In this document: positions 1 through 7,310 of the stretch, piece by piece
Layout of the letters: every line of letters starts with the position of its first letter
Position numbering within the stretch: position 1 is the first letter of the stretch
NCBI GenBank assembly: GCA_051646185.1
Contig: JBOFCS010000171.1
Location: 1-33,706 of the forward strand
Origin: JBOFCS01 sp051646185
GTDB lineage: Bacteria; Actinomycetota; Actinomycetes; Mycobacteriales; Mycobacteriaceae
Length of the DNA stretch: 33,706 nt
Reading direction: 5' to 3'
Made by a program: the position numbers and the translations under genes
Notes under the pieces: model-generated
Seen by the model: the letters and a program-made list of their open reading frames with translations, nothing else
Told to the model about the DNA's origin: nothing
Databases searched by the model: none

Positions 1-271
1 TATGGAAGCGCTTTATCGTGGTAACTGGCAGTTCACCGACAATATTTCTGCTTCGGTCTCAGCACAAGCTAGTGGATTAGTCGCTGCTCATCTGCAGTGG
101 CATCTCGAAAGGCAGCTGCGTACATTGCCGTTGATTGAAAGACATGCACCTCATGCTGGTGTTTCCACCTTCGATCGTTCAGTTCGTGATGGGGTTGGGA
201 GTATCTTTTATAGTGTCGGGCAGGATGGAGAACGTGATTCAGCGACGACGCGCATCGCGGCAGGACACTAG
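1..271 (+). CDS. recO: DNA repair protein RecO, C-terminal part (5' end outside window)
   Basis: Only the last roughly 90 codons are present, read in the frame starting at base 2, with a TAG stop at 269-271. RecO loads RecA on gapped DNA together with RecR in RecF-pathway recombinational repair in the cytoplasm. The visible part has the helical segment with residues HLQWHLERQLRTLPLIER, which resembles the conserved C-terminal helix of actinobacterial RecO. It lies directly upstream of uppS, the usual actinobacterial order. The catalytic OB fold and any zinc site lie outside the window, so the call rests on the C-terminal match and the neighbour. Confidence 0.75.
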   Translation, partial: MEALYRGNWQFTDNISASVSAQASGLVAAHLQWHLERQLRTLPLIERHAPHAGVSTFDRSVRDGVGSIFYSVGQDGERDSATTRIAAGH

Positions 272-275
272 CGCG

Positions 276-1031
276 GTGCGAGCACCTCAGCCGCACCCTT
301 CTGGTGCGAGGCCACCAATAATTCAATCTGAACTTATTCCTCGCCATATTGCTTTGGTGATGGACGGCAATGGCCGCTGGGCGCAGGAACGTGGATTGGC
401 GCGCACTGAAGGGCATAAGCGTGGTGAGGCGGTTTTGCTTGATAGCGTGTGCGGCTGCATTGAAATCGGCGTTTCTTGGCTATCGGCCTATGCCTTCTCC
501 ACTGAAAATTGGAGTCGTAGCCCTGATGAAGTGCGGTTTCTCATGGGTTTTAATCGCGATGTCATTCGACGCAGACGTGATGAATTGCATGAGATGGGAG
601 TTCGAGTACGGTGGGCGGGTAGGCGCCCACGACTATGGCGCAGTGTTATTAAAGAACTTGAGGCCGCCGAGGAACTTACCCAGGACAATACAGTAATGAC
701 ACTGACGATGTGTGTAAATTATGGTGGTCGAGCGGAAATTGCTGATGCGGCAAAGGAAATCGCCCGCCGTGCAGCTGCCGGATTGCTTGATCCGGAAAAG
801 GTTACCGAGTCAACAATTGCTAAGTACCTCGATGAGCCTGATATGCCAGATGTTGATCTCTTTCTGCGACCATCTGGAGAGCGTCGAATATCAAATTTTT
901 TACTTTGGCAGTCTGCCTATGCTGAAATGGTTTATCAAGAAAAATTATTTCCAGATTTTGATCGCCGCGATTTATGGCAGGCCTGCATTGAATATGCCTC
1001 CCGTGATCGAAGATTTGGTGGAGTTAAGTGA
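276..1031 (+). CDS. uppS: isoprenyl (decaprenyl) diphosphate synthase UppS, cis-prenyltransferase
   Basis: Cytoplasmic cis-prenyltransferase that condenses isopentenyl diphosphate onto an allylic primer to make the polyprenyl carrier lipid for peptidoglycan and arabinogalactan. Visible family marks are the P-loop DGNGRWAQ with its catalytic Asp, the FSTENW segment and the C-terminal SGERRISNFLLWQ block. The proposed GTG start at 276 gives 251 residues, near the usual family length. It lies 4 bases after the recO stop and has an AGGA about 10 bases upstream. In-frame alternatives at 225 (ATG) and 135 would add N-terminal residues without a good ribosome site. Its stop overlaps the next gene by 4 bases (GTGA), implying translational coupling in a recO-uppS-hypothetical operon. 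Confidence 0.93.
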   Translation: MRAPQPHPSGARPPIIQSELIPRHIALVMDGNGRWAQERGLARTEGHKRGEAVLLDSVCGCIEIGVSWLSAYAFSTENWSRSPDEVRFLMGFNRDVIRRRRDELHEMGVRVRWAGRRPRLWRSVIKELEAAEELTQDNTVMTLTMCVNYGGRAEIADAAKEIARRAAAGLLDPEKVTESTIAKYLDEPDMPDVDLFLRPSGERRISNFLLWQSAYAEMVYQEKLFPDFDRRDLWQACIEYASRDRRFGGVK

Positions 1032-1444
1032 CGGAATTGAGTGCTCCAAAATATTTGAATTCAGCTGAGGCACTTCAGAATAAGGCTCGGTTGGCATTAA
1101 GTAAAATCGTCCCGGTCACCGATGGTGATGGGTCATTATCGGTAGACTACCAGGGTAGTCCAGCTGTGATTCGAGCGATAAATCTTGATGACGGTCTTGA
1201 CGTACTTTCGCTTACTCAAATCCTTGCCTGGGATATTCCAGTGGAGGGGTTATACCAGCGAGTAGCATCGCTGGGCTTAAAGATGCAGTTTGGCTCTATC
1301 AATGTAATTGAGCATGGCATTAAGGCCGATGTTTTATTGCGCTATAATTTTCCAGCGGAAGGGCTTTCAGACGCTGCTTTGGTGACCCTTTTGCTGCTGG
1401 TGCTTTCCAGTGGGGTAGATGCACGTAAAATACTATGCACGTGA
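1028..1444 (+). CDS. conserved small actinobacterial protein, YbjN-like (position of Rv2360c)
   Basis: A 138-residue protein with no signal peptide or membrane segment. It has alternating beta and alpha stretches, and its size and pattern recall YbjN / type III secretion chaperone-like proteins, though I cannot point to a diagnostic motif. The GTG start overlaps the uppS stop (GTGA), so it is probably translated by reinitiation from the uppS message. It sits between uppS and zur, where M. tuberculosis has the uncharacterised Rv2360c. Its stop is one base from the stop of the convergent zur gene, leaving no room for a separate terminator. Function unknown. Confidence 0.7.
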   Translation: MTELSAPKYLNSAEALQNKARLALSKIVPVTDGDGSLSVDYQGSPAVIRAINLDDGLDVLSLTQILAWDIPVEGLYQRVASLGLKMQFGSINVIEHGIKADVLLRYNFPAEGLSDAALVTLLLLVLSSGVDARKILCT

Positions 1445-1445
1445 G

Positions 1446-1874
1446 CTATTCAGCATATTTTGCACAGGATCGGCATAACCCAAATATTTCAATTGTATGA
1501 CTAATCTCGGTAAAACCATTTTCCTTTGCAATTGCTTGAGACCAATGTTCGACCGCTGGTCCGGCGACTTCTACGGTGAAACCGCAACGACGACAGACTA
1601 GGTGATGATGATGCCCGCTGGAACAGCGGCGGTACATTGATTCGCCGGAATCAGTTCGCAATACATCAACTGAATGAGATTCAGCCAATGCTTGCAGCGT
1701 CCGGTATACGGTAGTCAAACCGATGCCTTCGCCGCGTTTGCGAAGTTCATCGTGAAGATCTTGGGCAGAACGGAATTCGGTAATTTCATCAAGCAATGCT
1801 GATATCGCGGTACGTTGTTTTGTTGAACGCACGGCAACCGAAGAGAGTCTTTCGGTGGGCTTTATTGTTGCCAT
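1446..1874 (-). CDS. zur: zinc uptake regulator Zur (FurB), Fur family
   Basis: Zinc-sensing repressor of zinc uptake genes. It has an N-terminal winged helix (about residues 15-85, with the recognition region around TTVYRTLQAL) and a C-terminal dimerisation and metal domain. Visible metal residues are the run of four His at 88-91, Cys94/Cys97 and Cys134/Cys137; the two CxxC pairs form the structural zinc site of the family. Length 142 residues, normal for Fur proteins. Its ATG lies inside the end of the upstream znr gene (13-base overlap), so the two are one transcript. This znr-zur pair is the arrangement known for mycobacterial SmtB-FurB, where the ArsR protein controls zur in response to zinc. 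Confidence 0.92.
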   Translation of the reverse strand: MATIKPTERLSSVAVRSTKQRTAISALLDEITEFRSAQDLHDELRKRGEGIGLTTVYRTLQALAESHSVDVLRTDSGESMYRRCSSGHHHHLVCRRCGFTVEVAGPAVEHWSQAIAKENGFTEISHTIEIFGLCRSCAKYAE

Positions 1875-2221
1875 TGTGAACTACCTTCCTGGGCATGGGC
1901 CACAGCGTCGCGAACGATGTGAGTTAGGTGGTCGTCAACGAGTCGATACAAGACTTCACGTCCTGATCTTTCTCCACGTACCACCCCGGCGGCTTTGAGG
2001 ATTCGCAGGTGTTGACTAATGAGGGGTTGAGTGACTCCTAGAGCTTCAACCAATTCGTGTACACAACGGCCAGATTCCTGAAGTTGTAAAACAATAGCAA
2101 TTCGAACCGGTGCTGCAAGAGCTCTCAATAAGTCTCCGGCTCCAGAGAGAATTTCCTTTGGTGGCAGAGGTGTCGGGGGTTGCGAATGCAACTCGTCGTG
2201 CTGATCGTCGGCGATAAACAA
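1862..2221 (-). CDS. ArsR/SmtB-family zinc-responsive repressor (Znr/SmtB-like)
   Basis: Winged-helix repressor expected to release DNA when zinc binds, and partner of zur in one operon. The recognition helix is in the segment TQPLISQHLRILKAAG. The last helix carries a complete alpha-5 zinc site, D-x-H-x10-H-x2-E (Asp96, His98, His109, Glu112 counted from the start used here), typical of SmtB. The frame is open up to an ATG at 2344 (160 residues), but I prefer the TTG at 2221. It is preceded by AAAAGGAG at 5-base spacing and gives 119 residues, the normal family size. A promoter-like TACACT and a palindrome lie between the two candidate starts, which argues against the longer form. The start remains an inference. 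Confidence 0.85.
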   Translation of the reverse strand: MFIADDQHDELHSQPPTPLPPKEILSGAGDLLRALAAPVRIAIVLQLQESGRCVHELVEALGVTQPLISQHLRILKAAGVVRGERSGREVLYRLVDDHLTHIVRDAVAHAQEGSSQWQQ

Positions 2222-2289
2222 CCCTACTCCTTTTCTTGAGAGCTCAGCCCTGCTACGTTTGCGCGCGATGGTCGGCACAACTCCTTTAT

Positions 2290-2304
2290 TGCAAATTGTT
2301 TCCA
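2290..2304 (-). promoter_or_regulatory. candidate Zur/Znr operator palindrome upstream of znr
   Basis: On the minus strand the sequence TGGAAACAATTTGCA has the symmetric form TG-N-AAA-N3-TTT-N-CA. It starts about 6 bases after a TACACT that could be a -10 box, so a protein bound here would cover the transcription start. The shape resembles Fur/Zur boxes. Autoregulation of the znr-zur operon is therefore likely, but which of the two proteins binds cannot be told from sequence. Confidence 0.4.
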
Positions 2305-2515
2305 TTAGTGTACGCCAGGCAGCTGACTTTTGAGCGGTTGTCAATGGCGTAGGTACGGATGTGATTCTGTGATATCAGCTTGGTCTTCTGTAGTTCTAAA
2401 ATTTCTGTGCGTGTCGAGTACTTATTGCAGCTGCTTTCTTATCACTCCTCAAATTCTCCAGCTATCTTTTAACTAGATGTTTTTCTGTCCCTGTTGCCTC
2501 GAGTCAATATGTCCG

Positions 2516-3099
2516 TTAGAAGGCATTCGTTGCCTCATGTGGAAGTGCCCGCTTGGTTGAGGGCGTATTCTTCGCTTGAGCTATCGTGCTGAGTTCACTG
2601 GCGAGGGCCTGAATCTGACGCTGCATCGCGGCTGGATTGATCTCCTGCGCAGTGGCGCACATTATGGCTTTAGTGTCGTCACTGACCGAACTGAAAACCA
2701 TTGGGGACTGCTGCGGTCCCCATCCGCTGTCCGATGCGACTGTCTGAAACGGCGTAACCCACTTGTTCGGGCAGTGGGTGGGAACAGGAATATCTTTGAT
2801 GGTGAGTTATCGCCAAAACTGGTAACCCTGCTACCTTCAGGGTGTTGTCCTGGCCTTATAACCTTGGACCTCAACCAGCGATGCGTTAAGGGTTTCTACA
2901 GTCCAAGTATGTAGAAACCTTAGGTGCTGCGCTAGTGCCAACGGACCTCAGTTTCTTCGGCTATTGCGTACCAGGGAGATTCGGTTGGACCAGCTAACTG
3001 GGTTCATAACTTGATAGATAAGCTGTGTCATGAACGCTGCGGCCACAGCCGGTGGTCCGCAATAAGCGAGTTCAGTGATACAGATGGAGTGCTTCTCAG
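2516..3099 (-). pseudogene. decayed coding remnant, probable secreted protein, between znr and glyS
   Basis: No intact gene fills the roughly 750 bases between znr and glyS. On the minus strand there are protein-like pieces in different frames. One 96-codon open stretch at 2806-2516 has no start codon near its front; it reads through residues such as VPTHCPNKWVTPFQTVASD and ends in a helical AMQRQIQALASELSTIAQA. A second piece around 3099-2948 reads AVAAAFMTQLIYQVMNPVSW before a stop. Short pieces in other frames lie between them. This suggests a frameshifted, stop-riddled gene whose 5' end was lost at the glyS start region. Family not recognised. A small intact gene starting at ATG 2701 cannot be excluded. 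Confidence 0.4.
2889..2921. repeat. 12-bp inverted repeat in the decayed intergenic stretch
   Basis: Arms GGTTTCTACA (2891-2900) and TGTAGAAACC (2910-2919) are perfect, with a 9-base loop; one wobble and one more pair extend the stem to 2889-2921. No T-run follows on either strand. It could be a hairpin inside the former gene, a terminator relic or an element end. Confidence 0.55.
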
Positions 3100-4494
3100 G
3101 TGGCAGGCAAGTCCAATCGGATAGAGACAGTCGTCAATCTTGCAAAAAGGCGAGGATTAGTTTTCCCTTGCGGTGAAATCTACGGTGGTACTAAATCCGC
3201 ATGGGATTATGGACCGCTCGGTGTTGAACTCAAAGAAAATATCAAAAGGCAGTGGTGGAAAAACATGGTCACCAGCCGTGACGATGTAGTAGGCCTAGAT
3301 TCTTCAGTGATTTTGCCCCGTGAGGTATGGGTTGCTTCCGGGCACGTAGGAGTATTTAACGACCCATTGGTCGAATGTCTGAACTGCCATAAGCGGCACC
3401 GTCAGGATCATCTTCAAGAGGCATTTGCAGAGAAAAAGGGACTAAATAATCCAGACGATGTTGATATGTCAGTGATTGTTTGCCCCGATTGCGGCACTGT
3501 GGGTCAGTGGACCGAGCCTCGGGATTTTAATATGATGCTCAAAACATACCTGGGTCCGATCGAAAGCGAAGAAGGGCTGCACTACCTTCGCCCGGAAACT
3601 GCACAAGGGATCTTCGTCAACTTTGCCAATGTTCTAACAACTTCCCGTAAAAAACCTCCCTTTGGCATTGGTCAGATTGGGAAAAGTTTCCGCAACGAAA
3701 TCACCCCTGGAAACTTTATTTTCCGTACTCGCGAATTTGAACAGATGGAGATGGAGTTTTTTGTTGAGCCGGGCACTGATGAGCATTGGCATCAGTATTG
3801 GATTGACTATCGGTTGAAGTGGTACACCGATCTTGGTATCGATCCTGAGAATCTTCGTCTGTACGAGCATGCCAAAGAGAAGTTGTCACATTACTCAAAG
3901 CGAACTGTGGATATCGAGTATAAGTTTGGTTTTGCTGGTAGCGCTTGGGGGGAATTAGAAGGTGTAGCAAACCGCACTGATTTTGACTTGTCGACGCATA
4001 CGCAGCATTCCGGGACTGATTTGAGTTACTTTGATCAGGCAACTGAAAAACGTTACACCCCTTATGTTATCGAGCCAGCTGCAGGCTTAACTCGATCCTT
4101 GATGGCCTTTTTAGTGGATGCTTATCACGAGGATGAAGCCCCAAATGTTAAGGGTGGTGTAGATAAACGCACGGTGCTGAGGCTGGATCGTCGGCTTGCT
4201 CCGGTGAAAGCTGCAGTTCTTCCACTTTCTCGAAATGCCGATCTTAGCCCTAAAGCTAAAGACCTAGCTGCTCAACTGCGACAAAACTGGAATATCGAAT
4301 TTGATGATGCTGGGGCTATCGGTAGACGCTACCGTCGTCAAGATGAGATTGGTACACCGTTTTGCATAACTGTTGATTTTGGCACCCTAGATGATCAAGC
4401 GGTTACCGTTCGAGAGCGTGACACGATGACCCAAGAGCGGGTTGCGCTGAATCAGGTTGAGAGTTATTTAGCTACTCGGCTCATTGGTACTTAG
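3100..4494 (+). CDS. glyS: glycyl-tRNA synthetase (alpha2, class II)
   Basis: Charges tRNA-Gly with glycine in the cytoplasm. The 464-residue length fits the homodimeric alpha2 type found in actinobacteria. Class II core residues are visible: motif 2 around GKSFRNEITPGNFIFRTREF followed by EQMEMEFF, and motif 3 near the segment IEPAAGLTRSLMAFLVDAY. An insertion with CxxC pairs (CLNCHK and CPDCG, residues about 98-131) may bind zinc. The C-terminal anticodon-binding domain begins near residue 355. The GTG start at 3100 has GGAG 10 bases upstream. A strong hairpin follows the stop. No glycine riboswitch or convincing T-box was seen upstream. Confidence 0.95.
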   Translation: MAGKSNRIETVVNLAKRRGLVFPCGEIYGGTKSAWDYGPLGVELKENIKRQWWKNMVTSRDDVVGLDSSVILPREVWVASGHVGVFNDPLVECLNCHKRHRQDHLQEAFAEKKGLNNPDDVDMSVIVCPDCGTVGQWTEPRDFNMMLKTYLGPIESEEGLHYLRPETAQGIFVNFANVLTTSRKKPPFGIGQIGKSFRNEITPGNFIFRTREFEQMEMEFFVEPGTDEHWHQYWIDYRLKWYTDLGIDPENLRLYEHAKEKLSHYSKRTVDIEYKFGFAGSAWGELEGVANRTDFDLSTHTQHSGTDLSYFDQATEKRYTPYVIEPAAGLTRSLMAFLVDAYHEDEAPNVKGGVDKRTVLRLDRRLAPVKAAVLPLSRNADLSPKAKDLAAQLRQNWNIEFDDAGAIGRRYRRQDEIGTPFCITVDFGTLDDQAVTVRERDTMTQERVALNQVESYLATRLIGT

Positions 4495-4498
4495 TTCT

Positions 4499-4545
4499 TA
4501 TCTGTGGTGGTTTACCTTGTTGTAGAGGGTAAACCACCACAGATA
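4499..4545. terminator. bidirectional hairpin terminator between glyS and the TPM-domain gene
   Basis: Convergent genes are separated by an 18-bp nearly uninterrupted stem (core TCTGTGGTGGTTTACC at 4501-4516 pairing with 4528-4543) and an 11-base loop. The T-run is poor, as is common in actinobacteria, but stem length and position between two stops support a terminator for both directions. Confidence 0.75.
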
Positions 4546-6555
4546 TTAGAACCTACCACCTCCGCCGAGCCTTCCTGAGCTACTAGAGCCACCGTAAGAT
4601 GCAGGGCTACCGCTAGGTCCACCGTCAAAACCACCGCCTAAAGCGCCGCGGAGTAATCCGCCAATAATAATTCCACCTAGCTCAGCGCCGATGTGACTGC
4701 CCGCGTTTGCTGAAAAGCTTTGGGGGGATCGATGTTCTTCCCACTTTTGTACCTCTAGCTGTGCTTGAGTGAGGGCTCCAGTAGCAAGTTTTGCCGCTTT
4801 GCGGGTATGCTCTATCGCTTCGGTGATATTCGTTGTACGAAGTGACTCCGCTGTTTCCAAATAGCGCCCAGCTTCAGCGATTTGAGTCCTAGGCTGGGCG
4901 CCTATTGCGCCCCTGCGGGTGGCAATAAAATCCGTTGCAGCTAATAGCTGACCACGTGCTGAAGCAATTTCGCTCGTAAATACTTGTTGCGCCCGATCCT
5001 GCTCTGCTTTGGTGTGCTCAGCTTTATCGAGGAGAAGATCAAGTGCGCTATCCGCTTCAATTATTTTGTTAAAAGCGCCGAGTGGATCGGTTGCTTGCAT
5101 TGTTTGCGCATCAGCGAGCGCTGAAAGTGCGGTAGCTTTTGCCTTGTTAAGATCAGCACCACCGACAATGGACAGAGTTTGTGCTCTAGTGATTCCGTTG
5201 TGAACATCGGCAATGGCTTCTGGAAGTTTTTGGACTGCTAGTGCAATATTTGTTGCGGCATTATCCACGGCATCCAGTAGCGATTGTGCTTGATCAATTG
5301 CGGCCTCTGCTCCTCTGATTAGCGCAACGACCGCTCCTTGTTGGCCTACCGGTTTTTCAGTAAAGATCCGTCCTTGGGCGATATTCTTTTCTGCAAAATT
5401 GATTCTCTGCCTAGCCATGTTCACATTAGCCGATACCGAAGTTAAACTTGTTGGATCAAAGTCCTGATGTAACGTGTCAAGAATTTTTTCTGAAGCTGGA
5501 ATGCGAACAGTAAGTGCAATGAGGTTCTGGGTGAGGGTATTTAACCGATCTGGGGCATTAATCAGAAGGTTACGCATGGCATCAAATTCAGCCACTTTAG
5601 CTTCCAAAGAACTATCAGCTTTACTCGCCAACACTATTAACTCAGTAAGTAGTTCTTGCTGTTCTTGAGCTGATTCGGGTATCGCGTCATCTAGGCGTTG
5701 TCGAATGGTGAACGCACTTGCCAGTGCCGTTTTTGCTTCGGTAAGAGCCGAGGTGAAAGGTGTAGTTGTTGCTTCATCAAATTCGTCGCGGGCAAGAGCA
5801 AGTTCGGCTTCGCTCGTTCTGATGGCGTTATCAACCTCAATTAAAACTTCTTTGGACCGGGTATCCAAAGCATGTAGTGGAATGTGTGCCAGAGCCTGGG
5901 GATTGGTAGGGTCAACAGATGCGGCTTGGCTTAGCTCGGCTTTCTTGCGTAACCGAGAGCGATATAAGGACCACCCGATTGCTATAGCGATAGCCAGAAT
6001 TACCAAGCCAATAACCGTCAAGCCAAATACCCCAAAATCTCTCGAGGGCAGGGTTGCCTCTTTTTCTAAGCTTTGTGCAGTTACGATGGCCGCTTCGGCC
6101 CAATCTTGTTTTCGCAGTTGAGGTTCAACAGTATTTTCGCGGATGGAAGCCAATGCGGAACTATTGATGCCATTGAGGTCCTCCGGAATATCTAAGTAGT
6201 AACTGCGGTCCACTGTAGCCACCGCCAAGACTGCATCCTGGGTTCCAAAGTCACTTTTAACTCGGGTTCTATCACTCCAGGCGGAAGCGGAGAGGCCACC
6301 GAAGTCTGCAACATAAACCACCCAGAGCCGCACCTTTTGTTTGGCATACAGTGCATCTATAGCATTTTGCACGCGATCTCGTTGCTCAGAATTGAGTGCA
6401 TTAACTTCATCAGTAATGTAGGGGGTCAATCGCAGGGGGTCTTGGGCCAATGCCGTTGGTGCCAGTATCCCCGAAAACATGCTGGCTACGGCGAGCATTA
6501 GGGTCATAATAAGGGGCGGAGAAAGCCTATTTCGTTGGCTCTGTGCAGACGACAT
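4546..6555 (-). CDS. TPM-domain membrane protein with long helical region and Gly-rich tail (Rv2345-like)
   Basis: A 669-residue exported membrane protein. It has a signal peptide (about residues 14-37, ending ALA-Q) and an extracytoplasmic TPM domain at about 40-170 with the conserved VYVADFGGLSASAW region. One transmembrane helix follows at about 174-196. A long Ala/Glu/Gln-rich region, probably helical or coiled-coil, spans about 230-605, and a Gly/Ser-rich tail ends in LGGGGRF. TPM proteins are linked to membrane-protein quality control in other systems; the role in actinobacteria is not established. It is placed next to dgt and dnaG as in mycobacteria. There is no Shine-Dalgarno before the ATG, and a promoter lies so close that the mRNA may be leaderless. 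Confidence 0.85.
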   Translation of the reverse strand: MSSAQSQRNRLSPPLIMTLMLAVASMFSGILAPTALAQDPLRLTPYITDEVNALNSEQRDRVQNAIDALYAKQKVRLWVVYVADFGGLSASAWSDRTRVKSDFGTQDAVLAVATVDRSYYLDIPEDLNGINSSALASIRENTVEPQLRKQDWAEAAIVTAQSLEKEATLPSRDFGVFGLTVIGLVILAIAIAIGWSLYRSRLRKKAELSQAASVDPTNPQALAHIPLHALDTRSKEVLIEVDNAIRTSEAELALARDEFDEATTTPFTSALTEAKTALASAFTIRQRLDDAIPESAQEQQELLTELIVLASKADSSLEAKVAEFDAMRNLLINAPDRLNTLTQNLIALTVRIPASEKILDTLHQDFDPTSLTSVSANVNMARQRINFAEKNIAQGRIFTEKPVGQQGAVVALIRGAEAAIDQAQSLLDAVDNAATNIALAVQKLPEAIADVHNGITRAQTLSIVGGADLNKAKATALSALADAQTMQATDPLGAFNKIIEADSALDLLLDKAEHTKAEQDRAQQVFTSEIASARGQLLAATDFIATRRGAIGAQPRTQIAEAGRYLETAESLRTTNITEAIEHTRKAAKLATGALTQAQLEVQKWEEHRSPQSFSANAGSHIGAELGGIIIGGLLRGALGGGFDGGPSGSPASYGGSSSSGRLGGGGRF

Positions 6556-6561
6556 AGTTTC

Positions 6562-6589
6562 AATCTAGTGGTCCTACCGCAGTTGTCCA
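6562..6589 (-). promoter_or_regulatory. candidate promoter of the TPM-domain gene, probably leaderless
   Basis: On the minus strand, TGGACA (6589-6584), a 16-base spacer and TAGATT (6567-6562) precede the ATG at 6555 by only 6 bases. No ribosome site fits in between, so transcription would start at or beside the start codon. Confidence 0.45.
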
Positions 6590-6613
6590 GCTAAGCCTGG
6601 CACACTTAACACA

Positions 6614-7294
6614 GTGAGTGCCGAACAATTGTTAGAAGAGCAGCCCGTTATCCGAGGCAAGTTGTGGGCTGCTGTGACATGCTGGGTGTACCGCATCATA
6701 GTAGGAACAACTGCTGTTGCTGTTTTGCTTGTGGGAGGAACTGCAGTTCGGGTGTGGTACGTGGCGCGGATAGATGATCGAAAATCAGCAGATGCAATTG
6801 TTGTTCTTGGTGCGGCACAATATTCGGGAACTCCTTCCCCGGTATTTCAAGCCCGGTTGGAACAAGCAGCAAAACTCTTTAAGTCGGGGGTTTCCGCTGA
6901 GGTGATTACCGTGGGAGGCAAACAAGAAGGGGATCTTTTCACTGAAGCAGCTTCCGGCAAGGCGTATTTAGTTGCACAGGGAGTGCCGATTGATCGAATT
7001 ACCGCGGTGCAAGAGGGATCAGATACCTTAACCTCTATTGAAGCCGTAGCCCAGGTGATGGGACGGCAAGGCTGGAAGTCAGCTGTGCTGGTTTCTGATC
7101 CTTGGCATTCGCTCCGTGCTCGAACTATGGCCCGAGATGCCGGACTTAAGGCCTGGACTGCTCCAACTAGGCAGGGCCCGGCGGTGTTTACTCGCGAATC
7201 GCAAATCCATGGAATTGCAAGGGAGACTGGTGGATTGCTGTGGTATCAGTTGACTCATATTTCTGCTGATTTTTCTAATATGGCAGACCAGTAG
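6614..7294 (+). CDS. SanA/YdcF-like DUF218 membrane-anchored protein
   Basis: A 226-residue protein with one N-terminal membrane helix at about residues 28-50 and then a DUF218 domain. The domain opens with DAIVVLGAAQY and includes GGKQEGD, the EGSDTLTSIEA segment and VLVSDPWHSLRA, the usual order of conserved blocks in SanA/ElyC/YdcF proteins. Members affect envelope integrity or peptidoglycan precursors in other bacteria; their chemistry is poorly defined. The stop lies 16 bases before dgt, suggesting a shared transcript with dgt and dnaG. The GTG start at 6614 has no clear ribosome site. A second, diverged DUF218 protein is at 16968-17672. Confidence 0.82.
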   Translation: MSAEQLLEEQPVIRGKLWAAVTCWVYRIIVGTTAVAVLLVGGTAVRVWYVARIDDRKSADAIVVLGAAQYSGTPSPVFQARLEQAAKLFKSGVSAEVITVGGKQEGDLFTEAASGKAYLVAQGVPIDRITAVQEGSDTLTSIEAVAQVMGRQGWKSAVLVSDPWHSLRARTMARDAGLKAWTAPTRQGPAVFTRESQIHGIARETGGLLWYQLTHISADFSNMADQ

Positions 7295-7310
7295 GAGTTG
7301 AGGGACAAAA

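Noticed and set aside
2576..2914. 112-codon open frame on the plus strand
   Set aside because: No ribosome site, unusual composition and no protein-like pattern; the opposite strand has more convincing coding traces.
3030..3062. GGTGGTCCGC before glyS, resembling a T-box antiterminator element
   Set aside because: No specifier stem, no terminator and no T-run could be built around it, and the stretch overlaps the decayed coding remnant.
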